A stretch of 64,000 nucleotides of DNA from Circinella umbellata (lineage: Eukaryota > Mucoromycota > Mucoromycetes > Mucorales > Lichtheimiaceae): positions 620,001 through 684,000 of the forward strand of contig JAIWNF010000018.1 of the NCBI GenBank assembly GCA_025093555.1. Reading direction: 5' to 3'. Under the pieces are notes generated by a model. It saw only the letters and a list, made by a program, of their open reading frames with translations. It was not told the DNA's origin and made no database searches. Every line of letters starts with the position of its first letter. Position 1 is the first letter of the stretch. The translations under genes were made by a program, and so were the position numbers. Below, in pieces: positions 48,699 to 60,854 of this stretch.

Positions 48699-50227
48699 TC
48701 AAGTCGATTCTGTTTAAACTCGTGTGTTTTTCTTTTCTAAAGCTGAATAATTTGTAAAGGAAAAAAATAATAATGTTTTTTTAAACCACAAAGACTATTT
48801 ATTCTTTACCCCTTCCAAAAAAAAATGACACTTATTACATAGATCACTTGTATTTAATTATTCATTGATATTCCATACGTACATAGTATAATAGTTTTGT
48901 CTCTTTTTCTTTTTGGTAAGGATGTACTTCGGCTAGTGTTTTTTATCTTCAATGAGTTTAACCAGCTCATAAGAGTAAGCATTTATTATGATAGATTATT
49001 TATGAATCTTAAACTTAAAATGATATTATTCTTATATCATCTTCTACTATATCAACATTTTGATTACAAATAAATAAATAAAGTCTATGTAAAATAACTT
49101 GTTTTCATGCGCTCCCTTCATAACAAATACGTACTTTTGACATGTAAAAGAAATAACCAAAACTGGTAATAATACACTTGAATTATTATAGGTCTATTAA
49201 ACGTCATTATTAGAGTGAAGTCATTTATTACTAATTTTCCTACGTACTTACATACGTAGTTGAATATAATAATTAAGTATAATCCCAAACTCTTTTACTA
49301 TAAAGAACGTTCGATACATATCATTACTAAAGGAAAAAAAAACTTAAGAAAGAATATAATTATAACGGTTATCAGTTTCTTGTCTAACAAAATGATTTTT
49401 TTATGCCTAAAAATAAATTATGTGGCTTCCATCATAAAAATTATGCTATAAAAATATATGTGTAGTACATGTACCTTTATAAATCCGAGCTCCGGCTTGT
49501 AGTGTGGCGTTAAAAGATATATAAATAAATCATGCTATTGTTATTACTTTTTTTTTTCTTTTGAAACATTGACATATATACTTTCAGATTATTATATACG
49601 AACAAAAGCAAACGATTTTATAAGTAAGAAATCTCTTCAATCATTGTTATCGATTAAAGAGAATGGAAAAAGAGGCCTTGTTGTTCTTTTTATATAACAC
49701 TTATTGTTATTTGTTTACTTTACACCAGCGGACTTTTGGTATACCAGTACATACAATGTAGATATAAAGAAAAAAGGACCATTGGTACGTAATGGTTTCA
49801 ATATACAAGAGCTATAAATATAGTTAGAGTATTACTACTAATAATTAATTGTGTTATTTCTCATGATTTAAGTAAGTAATAAACATCTTTATGATATACA
49901 ACTCCTTGACAAGGTGATAAAGATGAGTCTATGTTATGCATATAAGTTTGTTTTCATTATGTAACAATATCTTAAGAGTTTAGTAAAAGCAAAAAGTATA
50001 TAGAAAAGAGAGAGCAAGAAATTTTTTATTTATTTGTATGTTTATAAACCTATAAAAGTAATGTGTCACGCGAATATGTTTATTATATATAAGATACACC
50101 GCCTCTCTATTTCTCTCTCCTTTTATCTTATACGTAATTTGTTTTGTGTGGGTATATCTTTTCTTCCCCATTCTCTTCTCATTTTTTTTTATTATTATTA
50201 AAGGTAATAACAACATAGACACGTAAC
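48699..50227. other. Intergenic, no supported gene
   Basis: About 1.5 kb of AT-rich sequence between the divergent P0 and RING-CH genes. It probably holds both promoters. Short open frames here lack domains. Confidence 0.5.
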
Positions 50228-51355
50228 ATGACAAGTAGTCATAGTAGTAAAGATAAAAATGCGACAACCTATTCATCTATTCCACAACAACAACAAGAAG
50301 AAGAACAGCAACAACAACGAGACGATAATGCTGTTTGTAAAGAACAAATACAACAAAAAGTGACTTTGTTAAAAGTGGACCCTCACACAGTTTCTATTGC
50401 AATGACAGATTCTCATGATGACAACAATCAAGATGAATATTTTTCAAAAACGTGTCGTATTTGTGGTGAAGGAGAGGAAGAAGAAGAAGAAGAAGAAGAA
50501 GAATTAAATAATAACCAAGACGACGACGAACGACGACTTTACCCAGAACAAACAGCTATACCATCTTCCTCTTATTCTACAGAACAACAAAAGATATTAT
50601 CCAATCAACAACGACGACGACGACAACAAAAAAAATTTACTTTTAATAATTATGATAATCCATTAATACGACCCTGTAAATGTAAAGGAAGTATGATGTA
50701 TGTTCATATTGACTGTTTAAATCGATGGAGAGAGTTATCGCCAAGACAAGAATCCTATGTTGCTTGTGATCTATGTGGTTATCAATATAACATTTATCGA
50801 CCTAAATTTGCTGCTATTGTATCCCACGGATACTTTTTAAAAAGTATTACATTATTTATGATTGTTTTATTAACAATGGGTATGGCTTATCTATGTAAAT
50901 GGATTCATATTTATTTAATACTACAAGAACCTAATAATGAAGAAGAAGAAGAGCTTATGATATTAGGATTAAATCATATTTATTTACTTTGTGGATTAAT
51001 CAGTGTATCAATACTTGGAATCATTTATATGATATATTGTCGTACAACACAATCATCAGCTGTCACTAATAATAACGGAGCTACTTCCCCGCTTTTACCG
51101 ATAAGTTCTGGATGGTTATGTTGCTGTGATAACAATAGCAGTATGACTACGTTATATGGTTGTTATATAACAGATTTTACTACTTGTAGTGGAGATGCAG
51201 CATTAGGCGGAATTATTGTATTTATTGCTTTTGTAATTTTAGCTACTATTATATTTGGTATATTGAATGTATTTAGTGGAATTTATTCTTTAATTGAATC
51301 CATTGTACAACATGTAGCAGGAAGAGTAAAAGAAAGAATATTAGATTGTACATGA
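50228..51355 (+). CDS. RING-CH (MARCH-type) membrane E3 ubiquitin ligase
   Basis: Intronless, 375 aa. A RING-CH (C4HC3) finger begins TCRICGEG and resumes with RPCKCKGSMMYVHIDCLNRW and VACDLCGYQY. The spacing between the first Cys pair and the CxC is ~70 residues, filled by a Glu run, a Gln/Arg-rich run and linker, longer than in most family members. Four hydrophobic stretches follow (about residues 205-230, 245-270, 315-345), so it is a multi-span membrane ligase of the Doa10/MARCH class of E3s, though shorter than Doa10. The N-tail is Ser/Gln-rich. The target membrane is unknown. Confidence 0.85.
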   Translation: MTSSHSSKDKNATTYSSIPQQQQEEEQQQQRDDNAVCKEQIQQKVTLLKVDPHTVSIAMTDSHDDNNQDEYFSKTCRICGEGEEEEEEEEEELNNNQDDDERRLYPEQTAIPSSSYSTEQQKILSNQQRRRRQQKKFTFNNYDNPLIRPCKCKGSMMYVHIDCLNRWRELSPRQESYVACDLCGYQYNIYRPKFAAIVSHGYFLKSITLFMIVLLTMGMAYLCKWIHIYLILQEPNNEEEEELMILGLNHIYLLCGLISVSILGIIYMIYCRTTQSSAVTNNNGATSPLLPISSGWLCCCDNNSSMTTLYGCYITDFTTCSGDAALGGIIVFIAFVILATIIFGILNVFSGIYSLIESIVQHVAGRVKERILDCT

Positions 51356-51913
51356 TAAAATAATAATAAGTAATATACCCTTCCCTTCCTACCCCACTCC
51401 TTTTTCATTATTATTATTATTTTTTTTGCTCCCTTTACATATAAAAAACATAAGTTAGAGGGGAAAGAAAAGCCCTTTTCTTTTTTAATAAGTATTCATA
51501 ATAACAAATTGTTATAAAAAGTGGGTGATTGAATTTTGCTATTTCTTATGATGATTTTGAAAAAAAAAAGAGAGAGAGAGAGAGAGAGTATGCTTGTTGT
51601 TATTTAAATGTTGCTTTGCTAGACTGTGATTGTTGTTGAGTATGTTTGTGGAAAGAGAGTAAAGGAGAAGGAATAAGTAGGTGTGTAAGTGTTGTTAGGA
51701 TTGTTTTGTTGATATAAAAGAAGAAAAAAAAGAAAAGGATGTTATATAAGTATTGTGTATGAGATGAAGAATGAGATGTTTGTGTGTGATTGTATAATAT
51801 ACGTAAAAAAATGGGATGTCCTTGAAATCAATAGGAATTTGAAAAAGAGAGGAGGGTAAAAACAAGAAATATGTAATGGGGGATTTAAAAAAAAAAAGAG
51901 AGAATTAAACTAG
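51356..51913. other. Convergent intergenic region
   Basis: 3' flanks of the RING-CH and STS1 genes. Holds an (AG)n microsatellite at about 51569-51589 and a GT-rich stretch. No gene seen. Confidence 0.5.
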
Positions 51914-53311
51914 TTATCTTCGTGCATCAGCATAACCTACAACACGAGGTGGTGATGCTAATCGTCGAACTATATCATTCTGTGCAGGATGATGGCATAT
52001 AGGTACATCATGAGATACTTCATTATGTGGTAATCCAATTAAAAATCCTAATCGTTTAGAAAACTCTTGTACAGCTTCTGTAAAGAATAAGTTTCCTGTG
52101 TAATGATTATGTTCGGCCAAACTAAATAAGAAGTTTCATTTATTAGTGAAATCAAAAAGGAGAGAGAAAGAGGAGGAGGGGGGAATAAATAGATAATAAC
52201 AATAATAAACTTACTTTTTAGCCCATTCTTTCACTGCTAAAAGACTATATGATTCTCCTTCTCGAATTTTAGATGCTGCACATTGTGATGCTGATTTCCA
52301 ACATTCATCGAGTACTCGATATAAATCACGTTTAAGTTCATTATTTACTAGTAATCGAAAAGAATAAGAAAAAAATATTAGTTATATAAGTATATATATA
52401 TATTATATCTATGATTACTTACCATCACTATCCCACACAGGTAATCGATGTGCTAAGGTAGTAGCTATATGTAAGAAAGCAAATGCTTGTGGTGGAAATG
52501 CAGTAGATAAAGTAAAATGATCAGCGTATTGAATTGTTGTATCCTATATATTAAATGTATTAAGTAAATCATATCTTTGTGTAAACTATCTATTAAAATA
52601 AACGATGATATTATACTTACAATTAATTCCACAAGTGAAGCTCTTACTCTTGAAAATGTATAATCATTTCTTGATGGACCATTACGATTATAAGGGAAAC
52701 TATCATTTAAACGTTTCTCCAAGTTATTTAATACAACAGCTGCGGTATGTACACTGGGTGCTGGTATATAATTCATTATATCTTGTCGAAGTTCAGGATG
52801 TGTATCAAATAATGTATGTATAATATGAATCAATTTATCTTTATCCAATGATGCTAAAATAAAATTATTATTTATTAGTTCACAAGTAAATAACAATGGA
52901 CAACAATTGAATTCAATTGTTAATCATAATTTACCTAACATTGTAGTTGTAGTTGATGGTTTAGTAATACCGGTTTTATATCTTTTATTAATTTCGTTTA
53001 CATTACGGTAATGTCGAATAATATTATTATTATTATTATTATTAGGTGTAGAAATCGGTGACGATGACGACGATGACGATGCGTCACTCATGTCTTCGTC
53101 TTCGGAGAGTCGGCGTTTTCGACCTACAAAGGAATATAAAGTTATTGTTATTTAATTTTTTTTTAAAAAAAAGTAAATGAAAAGTATACATTTATATATA
53201 AAGAAGAAAAGAATCCTTTTTTATTTTCTTTTTTTAATAATAATAACAATAATAATGAGTTCAATGTTTACCTTTAATCATGCCATTATGAGGTGGATAA
53301 ATTGAAGTCAT
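51914..53311 (-). CDS. STS1: STS1/Cut8 family: tethering factor for nuclear proteasome
   Basis: Retains 26S proteasomes in the nucleus, needed for mitotic protein turnover; 307 aa. Exons: 53311-53272, 53123-52935, 52853-52621, 52543-52423, 52347-52215, 52121-51914. The N-terminal part carries a basic GRKRRLSEDED cluster (likely NLS and proteasome-binding region) and a Ser/Asn-rich stretch. The helical core holds family blocks: HPELRQDIMNYIPAPSV, TFSRVRASLVELI, ADHFTLSTAFPPQAFAFLH and NLAEHNHYTGNLFFTEAV. It is divergent from the CENP-N gene with a ~600-bp shared upstream region, which puts two mitosis-related genes head to head. Confidence 0.85.
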
Positions 53312-53907
53312 TTTATATTTATATATATATATATATATGTATATTCTTTTGTTTTATTATGAATATTATTTTTTTTTAAAGAAAAGGAATAGTTATCTCT
53401 CTTTTTTTTTGAAGTGTTTTTTTTAAAGAAAAGAAAAAAAGAGTAATAATAAAACGTAAATGAAAAGAAAAAAGAGGGAGTGTGTGTGTGAAAAGAAAAA
53501 GGAAAATAGAACTGAGGAAAAGGATTAAAGAAAAAAAACGACCTCTTTTTTTTCAATTTCAGTTGCGTTTGAACGGAGTAAAAATGATTCGTTGTTAAGA
53601 AGTTTTTTGGAACTAACTTTTACATTTTAGGCACAACCCGCACAGTCAACCTTGTGAAACAAACTTAACATATTTTATATTTTTATGAGAATAACGTTAG
53701 TTCACGAGGTTATTGGTGTTCTTTGTATTTATAAACAGATCCGTTTTCTAATAAGTAAAAATTATTTTATTGAGAGCAAACACTTACCGGAAGTCAAAAA
53801 TTCCGAAATCATTTTTCTTTTAGGAAAAACAACGCGATTGTATATTTTTTTTTTCGTGTTTCATAACGCGTTAAAGTGCCTCTCTTCAAAAAAACAAAAA
53901 CAAAACG
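53312..53907. promoter_or_regulatory. Shared divergent promoter region of STS1 and CENP-N genes
   Basis: Low-complexity region of about 600 bp between the two start codons. A TATATATATATATATA tract at ~53321-53336 and long A/T-rich homopolymers are visible. No coding region is supported. ACGCG motifs occur at ~53830 and ~53868; related ACGCGT boxes drive G1/S genes in yeasts, but this link is only suggestive. Confidence 0.35.
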
Positions 53908-55583
53908 ATGACAATAACCTTTTCCAAATCGGATTTATATATTGTAAAATATGATCAGAGACTTGAAAGCTTGATAAAAAGAATTGTTTCTCCTGATCTT
54001 TTATCTTGTATATTCGATTGGTTAAAACATGTTGAACTTCGACCTATTAATTATACAGAGGCCTTATCTTTTTATCAACAATTGGATAGACAAGGTCAAA
54101 TTAAAACGACTTTAATAGAACGTATTCACATTGATTGGGTAATTGATAAACTATTTTTTTTTTATCTATGTAGTAAAAAAAAGCTGACTCTTATTATTAT
54201 TATTATCATTAGCCTAATGGATTAACCATGTTTCAAGCTTCTCAACTTGATTTCAAATGTAAATGGGTATTTACTTTTAATTATTATTCTTGATTAAAAG
54301 AAAACAAGGTATAACTAATTTTTTATAATATATATTAGATAAGGATTATAAAAAATATCTTGGAGCATATCATTTATTTGAAATAAAAGGAGGTAATGTA
54401 TATTTATAAACACTTTTGAATATATATTAATACTGATAATGATAATTATAGATTTAGAAAGATTGAATACAGTATTCGATATACATACAGTTCTTGATAA
54501 AATGAAAGAAAAAATCAATATCTTTTATAATTGTGTAAGTTTCTTTTTATATATAAATTGTATCTATTATTATTAATTAAAAACAAAAACAAAAATTAGC
54601 ATATTTATGTAGAATCTATTGAAAATGAACAAGCAGATCGATTACGTATTTCAATCTTTCAACATAGAAATCAAAAAGAATTACCAGATAAATCTAATAC
54701 ATTAGTAATTATTTTATTTCGTTCTACTCCTTTTCTTATATCTCTTGGAAAACTAAGATCAAATCTTCAAAAGATTATTGAGCAGGTAAAAGTGATTCAT
54801 TTGGAAAAAGAAGAGAACATAATATAATCTAATCCAATCCAATCCATAGGCATTATGTGATGCATTAGGAGCTCAATCTATTGAAAATCGATTTGTTCAA
54901 GATAGAAATTTCGATACGCTTGCTAATATTGCCAAACATCATAATTCTTTGGGTCCATTCAAACAATTTCGTCAAAATCAATTTGATAGTAATCCATTGG
55001 ATTTAAGAGAACTATTAACAAAACGACCTTATCAAGAAGGAGAAGAATATGTAAAAGGAAGAGAAAGAAGAAAACGTATTGTTCCATTAGATCGTGAATT
55101 AATTCAAGGTCGATATCGGCAAACAATTGAAACATTTGGATTAGATGTTGCACAAGGATTACAAAATGTTGAGATCAATGTAAGTTGGTTATTAAGAAGA
55201 CGAGGGTGATATATAATTAACAAGCTTTTATATAGCTGGATACCACTATGAAAGATATTTTAGATCCAACAATTGCAGACGTAACACCCGATGAAGAATT
55301 AAAATTAAAAATGAAAATTAAAATTAAAGGGAAAAATGTCATGGAAGGATTTCGACATTTGGCATTTCGTGGAATTATCAAGACACCTATTGAACCATGG
55401 ATGATAGATATGGCATCACAAGGTGCTAATAAAGTATTTGTTACAGATGATGGTGTTTTAAAAGAAATCCCGGTTGATGATGAAGAAGAACCTAAAGAAG
55501 AAGAAGAAGATAATGATGATAATCATAGTGCAATAACAACAACAACAGAAAGACAAGAAATAAATAGTAATATTTTTATATAA
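53908..55583 (+). CDS. Kinetochore protein CENP-N / CHL4 family
   Basis: Inner-kinetochore subunit that binds CENP-A nucleosomes and CENP-L; 425 aa. Exons: 53908-54138, 54213-54258, 54339-54392, 54452-54534, 54600-54785, 54850-55179, 55236-55583. The N-terminal part matches the family (LLSCIFDWLKHVELRP, then GLTMFQASQLDFKY). The middle has YLGAYHLFEIKGDLERL and FRSTPFLISLGKL. The C-terminal part contains KGKNVMEGFRHLAFRGI and an acidic Glu/Asp tail. Five of the introns are 59-80 nt. It is convergent with OLA1 (200 nt between stops) and divergent from STS1. Confidence 0.8.
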
Positions 55584-55782
55584 TTCTCTTTCTTATATAT
55601 ACCACTACCACCCTCCCCTTCCCAATAATAAATACTAGCTGCTAAAAAAATAAAATACAAGAATTGTAAAGAGTTTTTATATAATGAACACACAAAAAAG
55701 AAGGGTTTTTAATGGGTGAGAGAAAAGGGATAAATGGTAAGGAATGGGAAGAGAGGGAGAGAAGGATTTGTTATAAAGAGGT

Positions 55783-57152
55783 CTATTTCTTCTTTGGAGC
55801 AGTGACATTAAACTTGAAGAAAATGATATCACCATCTTCAACGACATATTCTTTACCCTTTTGCATATATTTACCATGTGCTTTTACTTGAGTTTCGTTA
55901 CCAAATTCTTTCAAATCTTCATATTTCATCACTTCAGCCATAATGAAACCACGTTCAAAATCAGAGTGAATAACACCAGCAGCTTGAGGAGCTTTAGTCA
56001 ATCGACGAATAGTCCAAGCACGAACTTCATCAGGACCACCTGTGAAATAATAGATCAATTGTAAAGCACTGTAACCAGAAACAATAATCTTGGGTAACAT
56101 GGATTGACCACCTAATTCCTTGATGGTATTTTCTTTTTCTTCTTTATCTTCAATCAATGATAAACGTTGTTCATAAGCACCAGAATAAGGAATCATTAAA
56201 TCACCAGCAGAGTGAGAATCAATCCAAGCCTTAATCTTGGGTAAGTACTTGTTCTTTTTACGTAAATAATCCTTTTCACTGCAATTAGCCAAATAAATGA
56301 CAGGTTTGGCAGTAATTAAATGGAAGGTATTGATCACTTCAATTTCCTTATTTGTCCAAACACCGTGACGGACTTCTTTACCTTCCTTAATCCAACCAAA
56401 GACTTTTTCAGCAATGGCACATTCTTCTTTACGTTGTTTATCTTGTGCATTACCACCGTGACCCACACGCTTGACAGAAGCAGATAAATCAGCAACAATT
56501 CTACCCATAAATTCCTCATCCTTTAAACGTAATTCTTCATGAATAATTTCCAAATCACGAACAGGATCTAAATCACCTTCAACGTGAGTAACATCAGGAT
56601 CATCAAAAGCACGAACAACATGGAAAATGGCATCAACAGCTTTAATATGGGATAAGAAAGCGTTACCGAGACCAGCACCACTAGCAGCACCCTTGACTAA
56701 ACCAGCAATATCAATGACAGTCAACTAAAAATAAAGAATAAAAATATTAGTTTCTCTCCTAATATATATATACATATATATTTATATATATAGAAGAAAA
56801 AAAAACGTACGAAAGCAGGGATTTCCTTAGCAGGCTTATAATGTTGAACCAACCAGTCGAAACGAGCATCGGGAACAGCAACACGGGATTCTTCCGGATC
56901 TGTTTTATATATGTATTTAATATTTTTATTTCTATCCCATTTAGTTTTTTTTTTTTTTTCGGTTCACATTCCATTGAATACTTTACCAATAGTACAGAAA
57001 GGATAGTTTTCTGCAGCAGCTGAAGAGTTAGTCAGGGCGTTAAAGAAGGTGGACTTGCCAACGTTTGGAAGGCCGACAACACCGATCTTTAAATTGTTGG
57101 AGGGACGACCAAGCAAAAGCTTCTCTTCTTTGACGGCCTTCTTTGGTGGCAT
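55783..57152 (-). CDS. OLA1: Obg-like ATPase OLA1 (YchF family)
   Basis: P-loop NTPase of the YchF/OLA1 family, which prefers ATP over GTP and binds ribosomes and stress-response factors; 398 aa. Exons: 57152-56987, 56899-56811, 56724-55783. Visible motifs: Walker [10 protein letters not shown], switch NYPFCTIDPEESRV, G3 DIAGLVKGA, the unusual NxxE G4 equivalent in [10 protein letters not shown], and the C-terminal TGS domain ([12 protein letters not shown]-like [17 protein letters not shown]). The length agrees with yeast (394) and human (396). Codon bias is high. It is head-to-head with mL53 (344 nt). Confidence 0.96.
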
Positions 57153-57496
57153 GACTGAAAAAAAAACACATTGTTTATATATAATTCATTTTTTTTTAAT
57201 TTTTTTTTTTTATTCTTTTGGGACATGAACTTTTTTTACCTTTAAAATGTAGATAATATAAAAGGAGTTGTAAAAAAAAAAGAGAAGAAAAAAAAAATTG
57301 GGAGTAGATTTTTTTTTCTTTTGTTGCTTAGACTAAAAAAAAAATTTTGATTTTCCTCAGTGACGTCAACATAAAAATAGATATTCAAGTCAGGAACTCT
57401 TTTCTTTTTTCTGAGACAAAGTTCGCTTATTTTTTTTTTCTTGACAACTTCTCCCCTAAAACTTAAATTAATTTATATAAAAAAATAAAATAAAAA
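57153..57496. promoter_or_regulatory. Divergent promoter region of OLA1 and mL53
   Basis: 344 nt between two start codons, full of T and A homopolymers. A TGACGTCA palindrome lies at 57360-57367, an exact CRE/ATF-type octamer, the only ordered element I notice. Confidence 0.4.
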
Positions 57497-57970
57497 ATGT
57501 TGATGCGTCAAATTAATAACGTAAAGGTGTCATTATCACCTTTTAATAAGGCTTCTAAAGCATCACGGTAAATCAATAGAATGTTTAATGGTCAAGAGTT
57601 GAAAATGGTTACTTAATAATAATAATAAATAAATAAATAATAGGTTATTTTTAAATCGCGTGAATACCGACGAAGCTCGTAGAGCTAATCCTGCTTTAAA
57701 AATTACAGCCACCATGTTAAATGATGCTCAAGCACCTTCTCGTATTGACATTGTATATCGTACGTTTATAGTTTGTTATTTAATTAATATTGTTATTATT
57801 GTTATTACTGTTAATAATTTTAAAAAAAAAACTAACTTATATAATATAATGAAGGTGATGGAAAAACACTTGGACTTGATACTGATAAACTAAAGATTGA
57901 CAACATTGTTGAACTTGTAAACAAACATGCTAAAAAATTAGACGAAGCTGAACAAGCCAATTCTTGGTAA
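57497..57970 (+). CDS. Mitochondrial large-subunit ribosomal protein mL53
   Basis: Small mitoribosomal protein (yeast Mrpl44 / human MRPL53 family), 100 aa. Exons: 57497-57567, 57644-57759, 57855-57970. The start MLMRQINNVKVSLSPFNK followed by KASRLFLN matches the family's N-terminal beta-strand and LSPFN-like loop. ATMLNDAQAPSRIDIVY fits the middle, then a DGKTLGL turn. The basic N-terminus is consistent with mitochondrial import. The gene was assembled across two introns from family resemblance, so the assignment is good but not certain. Confidence 0.72.
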
Positions 57971-58090
57971 TTTCTAATATAGAATCAAGAGATCAAATCA
58001 TACATATCTCTTTTTGTAAATAATCCTTTTCCTTTACCTCTTTAAAAAAAAAAACTGATTTTTAAAAACCAAACCTGTTTATTATTATTA

Positions 58091-58640
58091 TTAATGAGCT
58101 TCAATTAAAAGTTTACTTTCAAGTACACATTTTCCTTCTTTATATTTATTATCCTCATTATAAGCTTTAATCTATATATAAAAAAGAATTAGATTAGATT
58201 AGTATCGATTACTATCCATTAATAACCAATAGAAACTTACATATATCCATCCAAGTATTGTATTACATTTAGTACAAAGTACATCTTTAATTGTATGTAA
58301 TCCTGTAGTCATTGCTCTATCTTGTTCATCCCCTTCAATAATATTCACACTATCAAATATATCAAATATAAGTTCATATTCTTCCTAAATATATATATAT
58401 ATATATATCAATCAAAAGAGTACTATTTACACTTGATGAAAAAGATAAGCTTCACCATATTTTCCTTGAAATTGCTATTTTCAAATAGAAATAGATTTAA
58501 GGTTAAAAACTTAAAAAAATAATTATGTGTATATAAATTACCTTTGAAAGTAAAAACTCTTCAGTAGCCAAGTGAGTTTTACATTGACTACAAGCGTAAA
58601 TATTATTTCCTTCAAGAAAAGTTCGATAAATTAATCCCAT
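58091..58640 (-). CDS. Yippee-like zinc-binding protein
   Basis: Small Yippee-domain protein of 121 aa, the typical length. Exons: 58640-58542, 58474-58433, 58384-58241, 58171-58091, all joined in phase 0. The zinc ligands are CSQC and CTKC, about 50 residues apart. Other signature blocks are CKTHLATEEFLLSK, FQGKYGEAYLF, TTGLHTIKDVLC, TILGWIY and NKYKEGKCVLE. Family members are nuclear or centrosomal in animals and subunits of ubiquitin-ligase complexes in fungi; the role here is unproven. It is convergent with mL53 (120 nt) and divergent from the USP gene (403 nt). Confidence 0.92.
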
Positions 58641-59043
58641 ATTTCTTTCTTGTTCTTCTTTTTTATGATTATTAAAAAAAAAGATATACAAAATAAAAGT
58701 TTGTGTGTGTGTGTGTGTATAAAAAGAAAAAGGGAAAAAAGGAAGAGAAAGTTGTGTAATGATATAAACAACTATGTAATGCTTATATATACTATGTGTG
58801 TGTGTGATGCGTGTGTGTGTGTCTCTCTCTCTCTTTTACCTGATGATTATTTCATAGCGGAACCCTATTTTTTGATTATTGTTTCCAAAAAGTGAAAAAA
58901 AAATGCACATAAACTGGGTGTGATGAACCTTTTTTTTTTTGACTCTCCTCTCTCTTTCTTCTTCCCACATTAAAGTTCCAGGCCCTCACACACACACACA
59001 ATTTTTTTTCCACCTTCTTTTTTTTTACTTTCTACATAATATT
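58641..59043. promoter_or_regulatory. Divergent promoter region of Yippee and USP genes
   Basis: Contains GT/CA microsatellites (58701-58718, 58795-58821, 58987-59000) and long T runs. No coding sequence is supported. Confidence 0.4.
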
Positions 59044-60418
59044 ATGGATCTCGACGCACTTTTAGCACAAGAAATCGAAGATTTAAATCGAGATAGTGAA
59101 GAAGATCGACGAGTCAAAGAAGCTATTATTCTCGATAAAAGAGATCCTAACAAGATTTTATGTCACGATGATTATTCCACAGATGATGATGATGAAGATA
59201 GTACTTCTGAAACCACACATATACATTCTAGACGACGTACTGTGCGTTACTATGATGAAATCAATAGAGATGATGAAGATTATTTTGAAGATGATTTAGC
59301 TATTCGTGACCCAGAATTATTTAAAACCACAGAATTAAATCGACAAATTATTTTGGATGAACAACAACAACAAGAATCAGAAGGAGGAATAGCAGGATAT
59401 ATTCAACAACGTAAAAAATCAATCGCTTTAATGACACAAAGACCTCCGGAATTAGTATTTTCAGATCCTCCTATTACTGTTACTGAACCAGATCGTATCA
59501 TTGTCACATTTCATTATGGAAAATCAAATGAAAAACCTATTCAAAAATCTCGTAGATATATGATGGCTTGTGATTTTGGTGAAGAAAGTATGTATGCAAT
59601 GAATTGGGCATTAGGTACTATGTTACGTGATGGTGATGAAGTTCATGTTGCAACAGTCGTAACACCAGAAGAAGATATTGATGATATGGATGATGAACAA
59701 AAATATCGTCTTTGGCAAGAGGTATTGAAAAAAAAAATTAACAAAAAAAAAAAAAAAAAAAAGAATATATAAAAATGACATTGTCATATACTTACATTGA
59801 TAATACAATATTAGATGGATCGTAAATCTAAAAGTTTGATATCTAAAGTACGTTCCAAGTTGGAAGAATTGTTATTATATAATATTACCATTGTCATTTA
59901 TTCAATTGCTGGTCAAACCAAGGAATCTTTATTGGAATTGGTAATTATATTATACATTGGGGGTGGAGGGGTGGGGGGGGGAGAGATGTTCACTCACAAC
60001 ATAACCATTTATTTTAGAGTACTAACTTTAACTTTAATATATATATATATATATTTTAGATTTATAGCTTACCATTAACTATGGTTGTATGTGGTTCAAG
60101 AGAAAAGGGTGCTTTTAAAGGGTATAGTATTTTTTATTATTAATACAAATACAACTATAAAAAAAACACCCCATAAATACTAATAACAATAATATTAATA
60201 ATAATAGTTTACTGATGGGAAGTGTATCTACTTTCCTTGTTCATAATTCACCTATACCAGTATCTGTTGTACGTCCTCAAAAGAAAGAAAAGAAAAACAA
60301 GAAAAAAATGACTGCGGCTCAAAAACTATCACAATCTGTACGTAATGGTCAACTTAAAGTGGATGAAGCTGCTGGTGCTGCTGCTCCCAATGTCAGTTAT
60401 CAACAACAAACCCAATAA
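59044..60418 (+). CDS. Universal stress protein (USP) domain protein with acidic N-terminal extension
   Basis: 358 aa. Exons: 59044-59721, 59815-59940, 60060-60121, 60208-60418. Residues 1-165 are acidic and low-complexity (Asp/Glu/Gln). The USP alpha/beta domain begins RRYMMACDFGEESMYAMNWA and continues with GDEVHVATVV and NITIVIYSIAG. It ends with the nucleotide-binding pattern VVCGSREKGAFKG, then LLMGSVSTFLVHNSPIPVSVV, i.e. the G-x2-G-x9-G(S/T) type of ATP-binding USPs. A basic KKEKKNKKK tail follows. Fungal USP proteins of this build are usually phosphoproteins of unknown function. Intron 2 holds a G-rich run noted elsewhere. Confidence 0.85.
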
Positions 60419-60854
60419 TAATATCTTTTTCTTCATTTTAATAACATCACATTATTTGAAAAGTGAACAACATCTATTTTTTTTTATTTTATAATATAAT
60501 AATATTCCCCAACAACAACAACAACAACAACTATCGTATAAAAAGAATATATTGTAACCCCATTCCCCACCCCAACACACAAGTTTTTTTTTCCCTTTTT
60601 TCTTGCGCATAATGGATAATAATAATATTAATAATAGTATAATGATATAACTTTTTTTTATATATGCCTTCAATAATAATAATAATATAATAACACTAAA
60701 TATAATTTGGAGTATACAATACTACCCTTTACATTATATATGATAAAAAAATGATTTTGTTGATTGTTTAGATACAAATGAAGAGTGAAAAAAAAAAGAG
60801 TAATAAAACTATTAAGTGCAAAATGTAATGTACCGTTTGTTTTGTTTTGTTTTT
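60419..60854. other. Convergent intergenic region
   Basis: 3' flanks of the USP and RING genes with CAA and TAA trinucleotide repeats (60512-60530, 60618-60635, 60674-60690). No gene. Confidence 0.5.
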
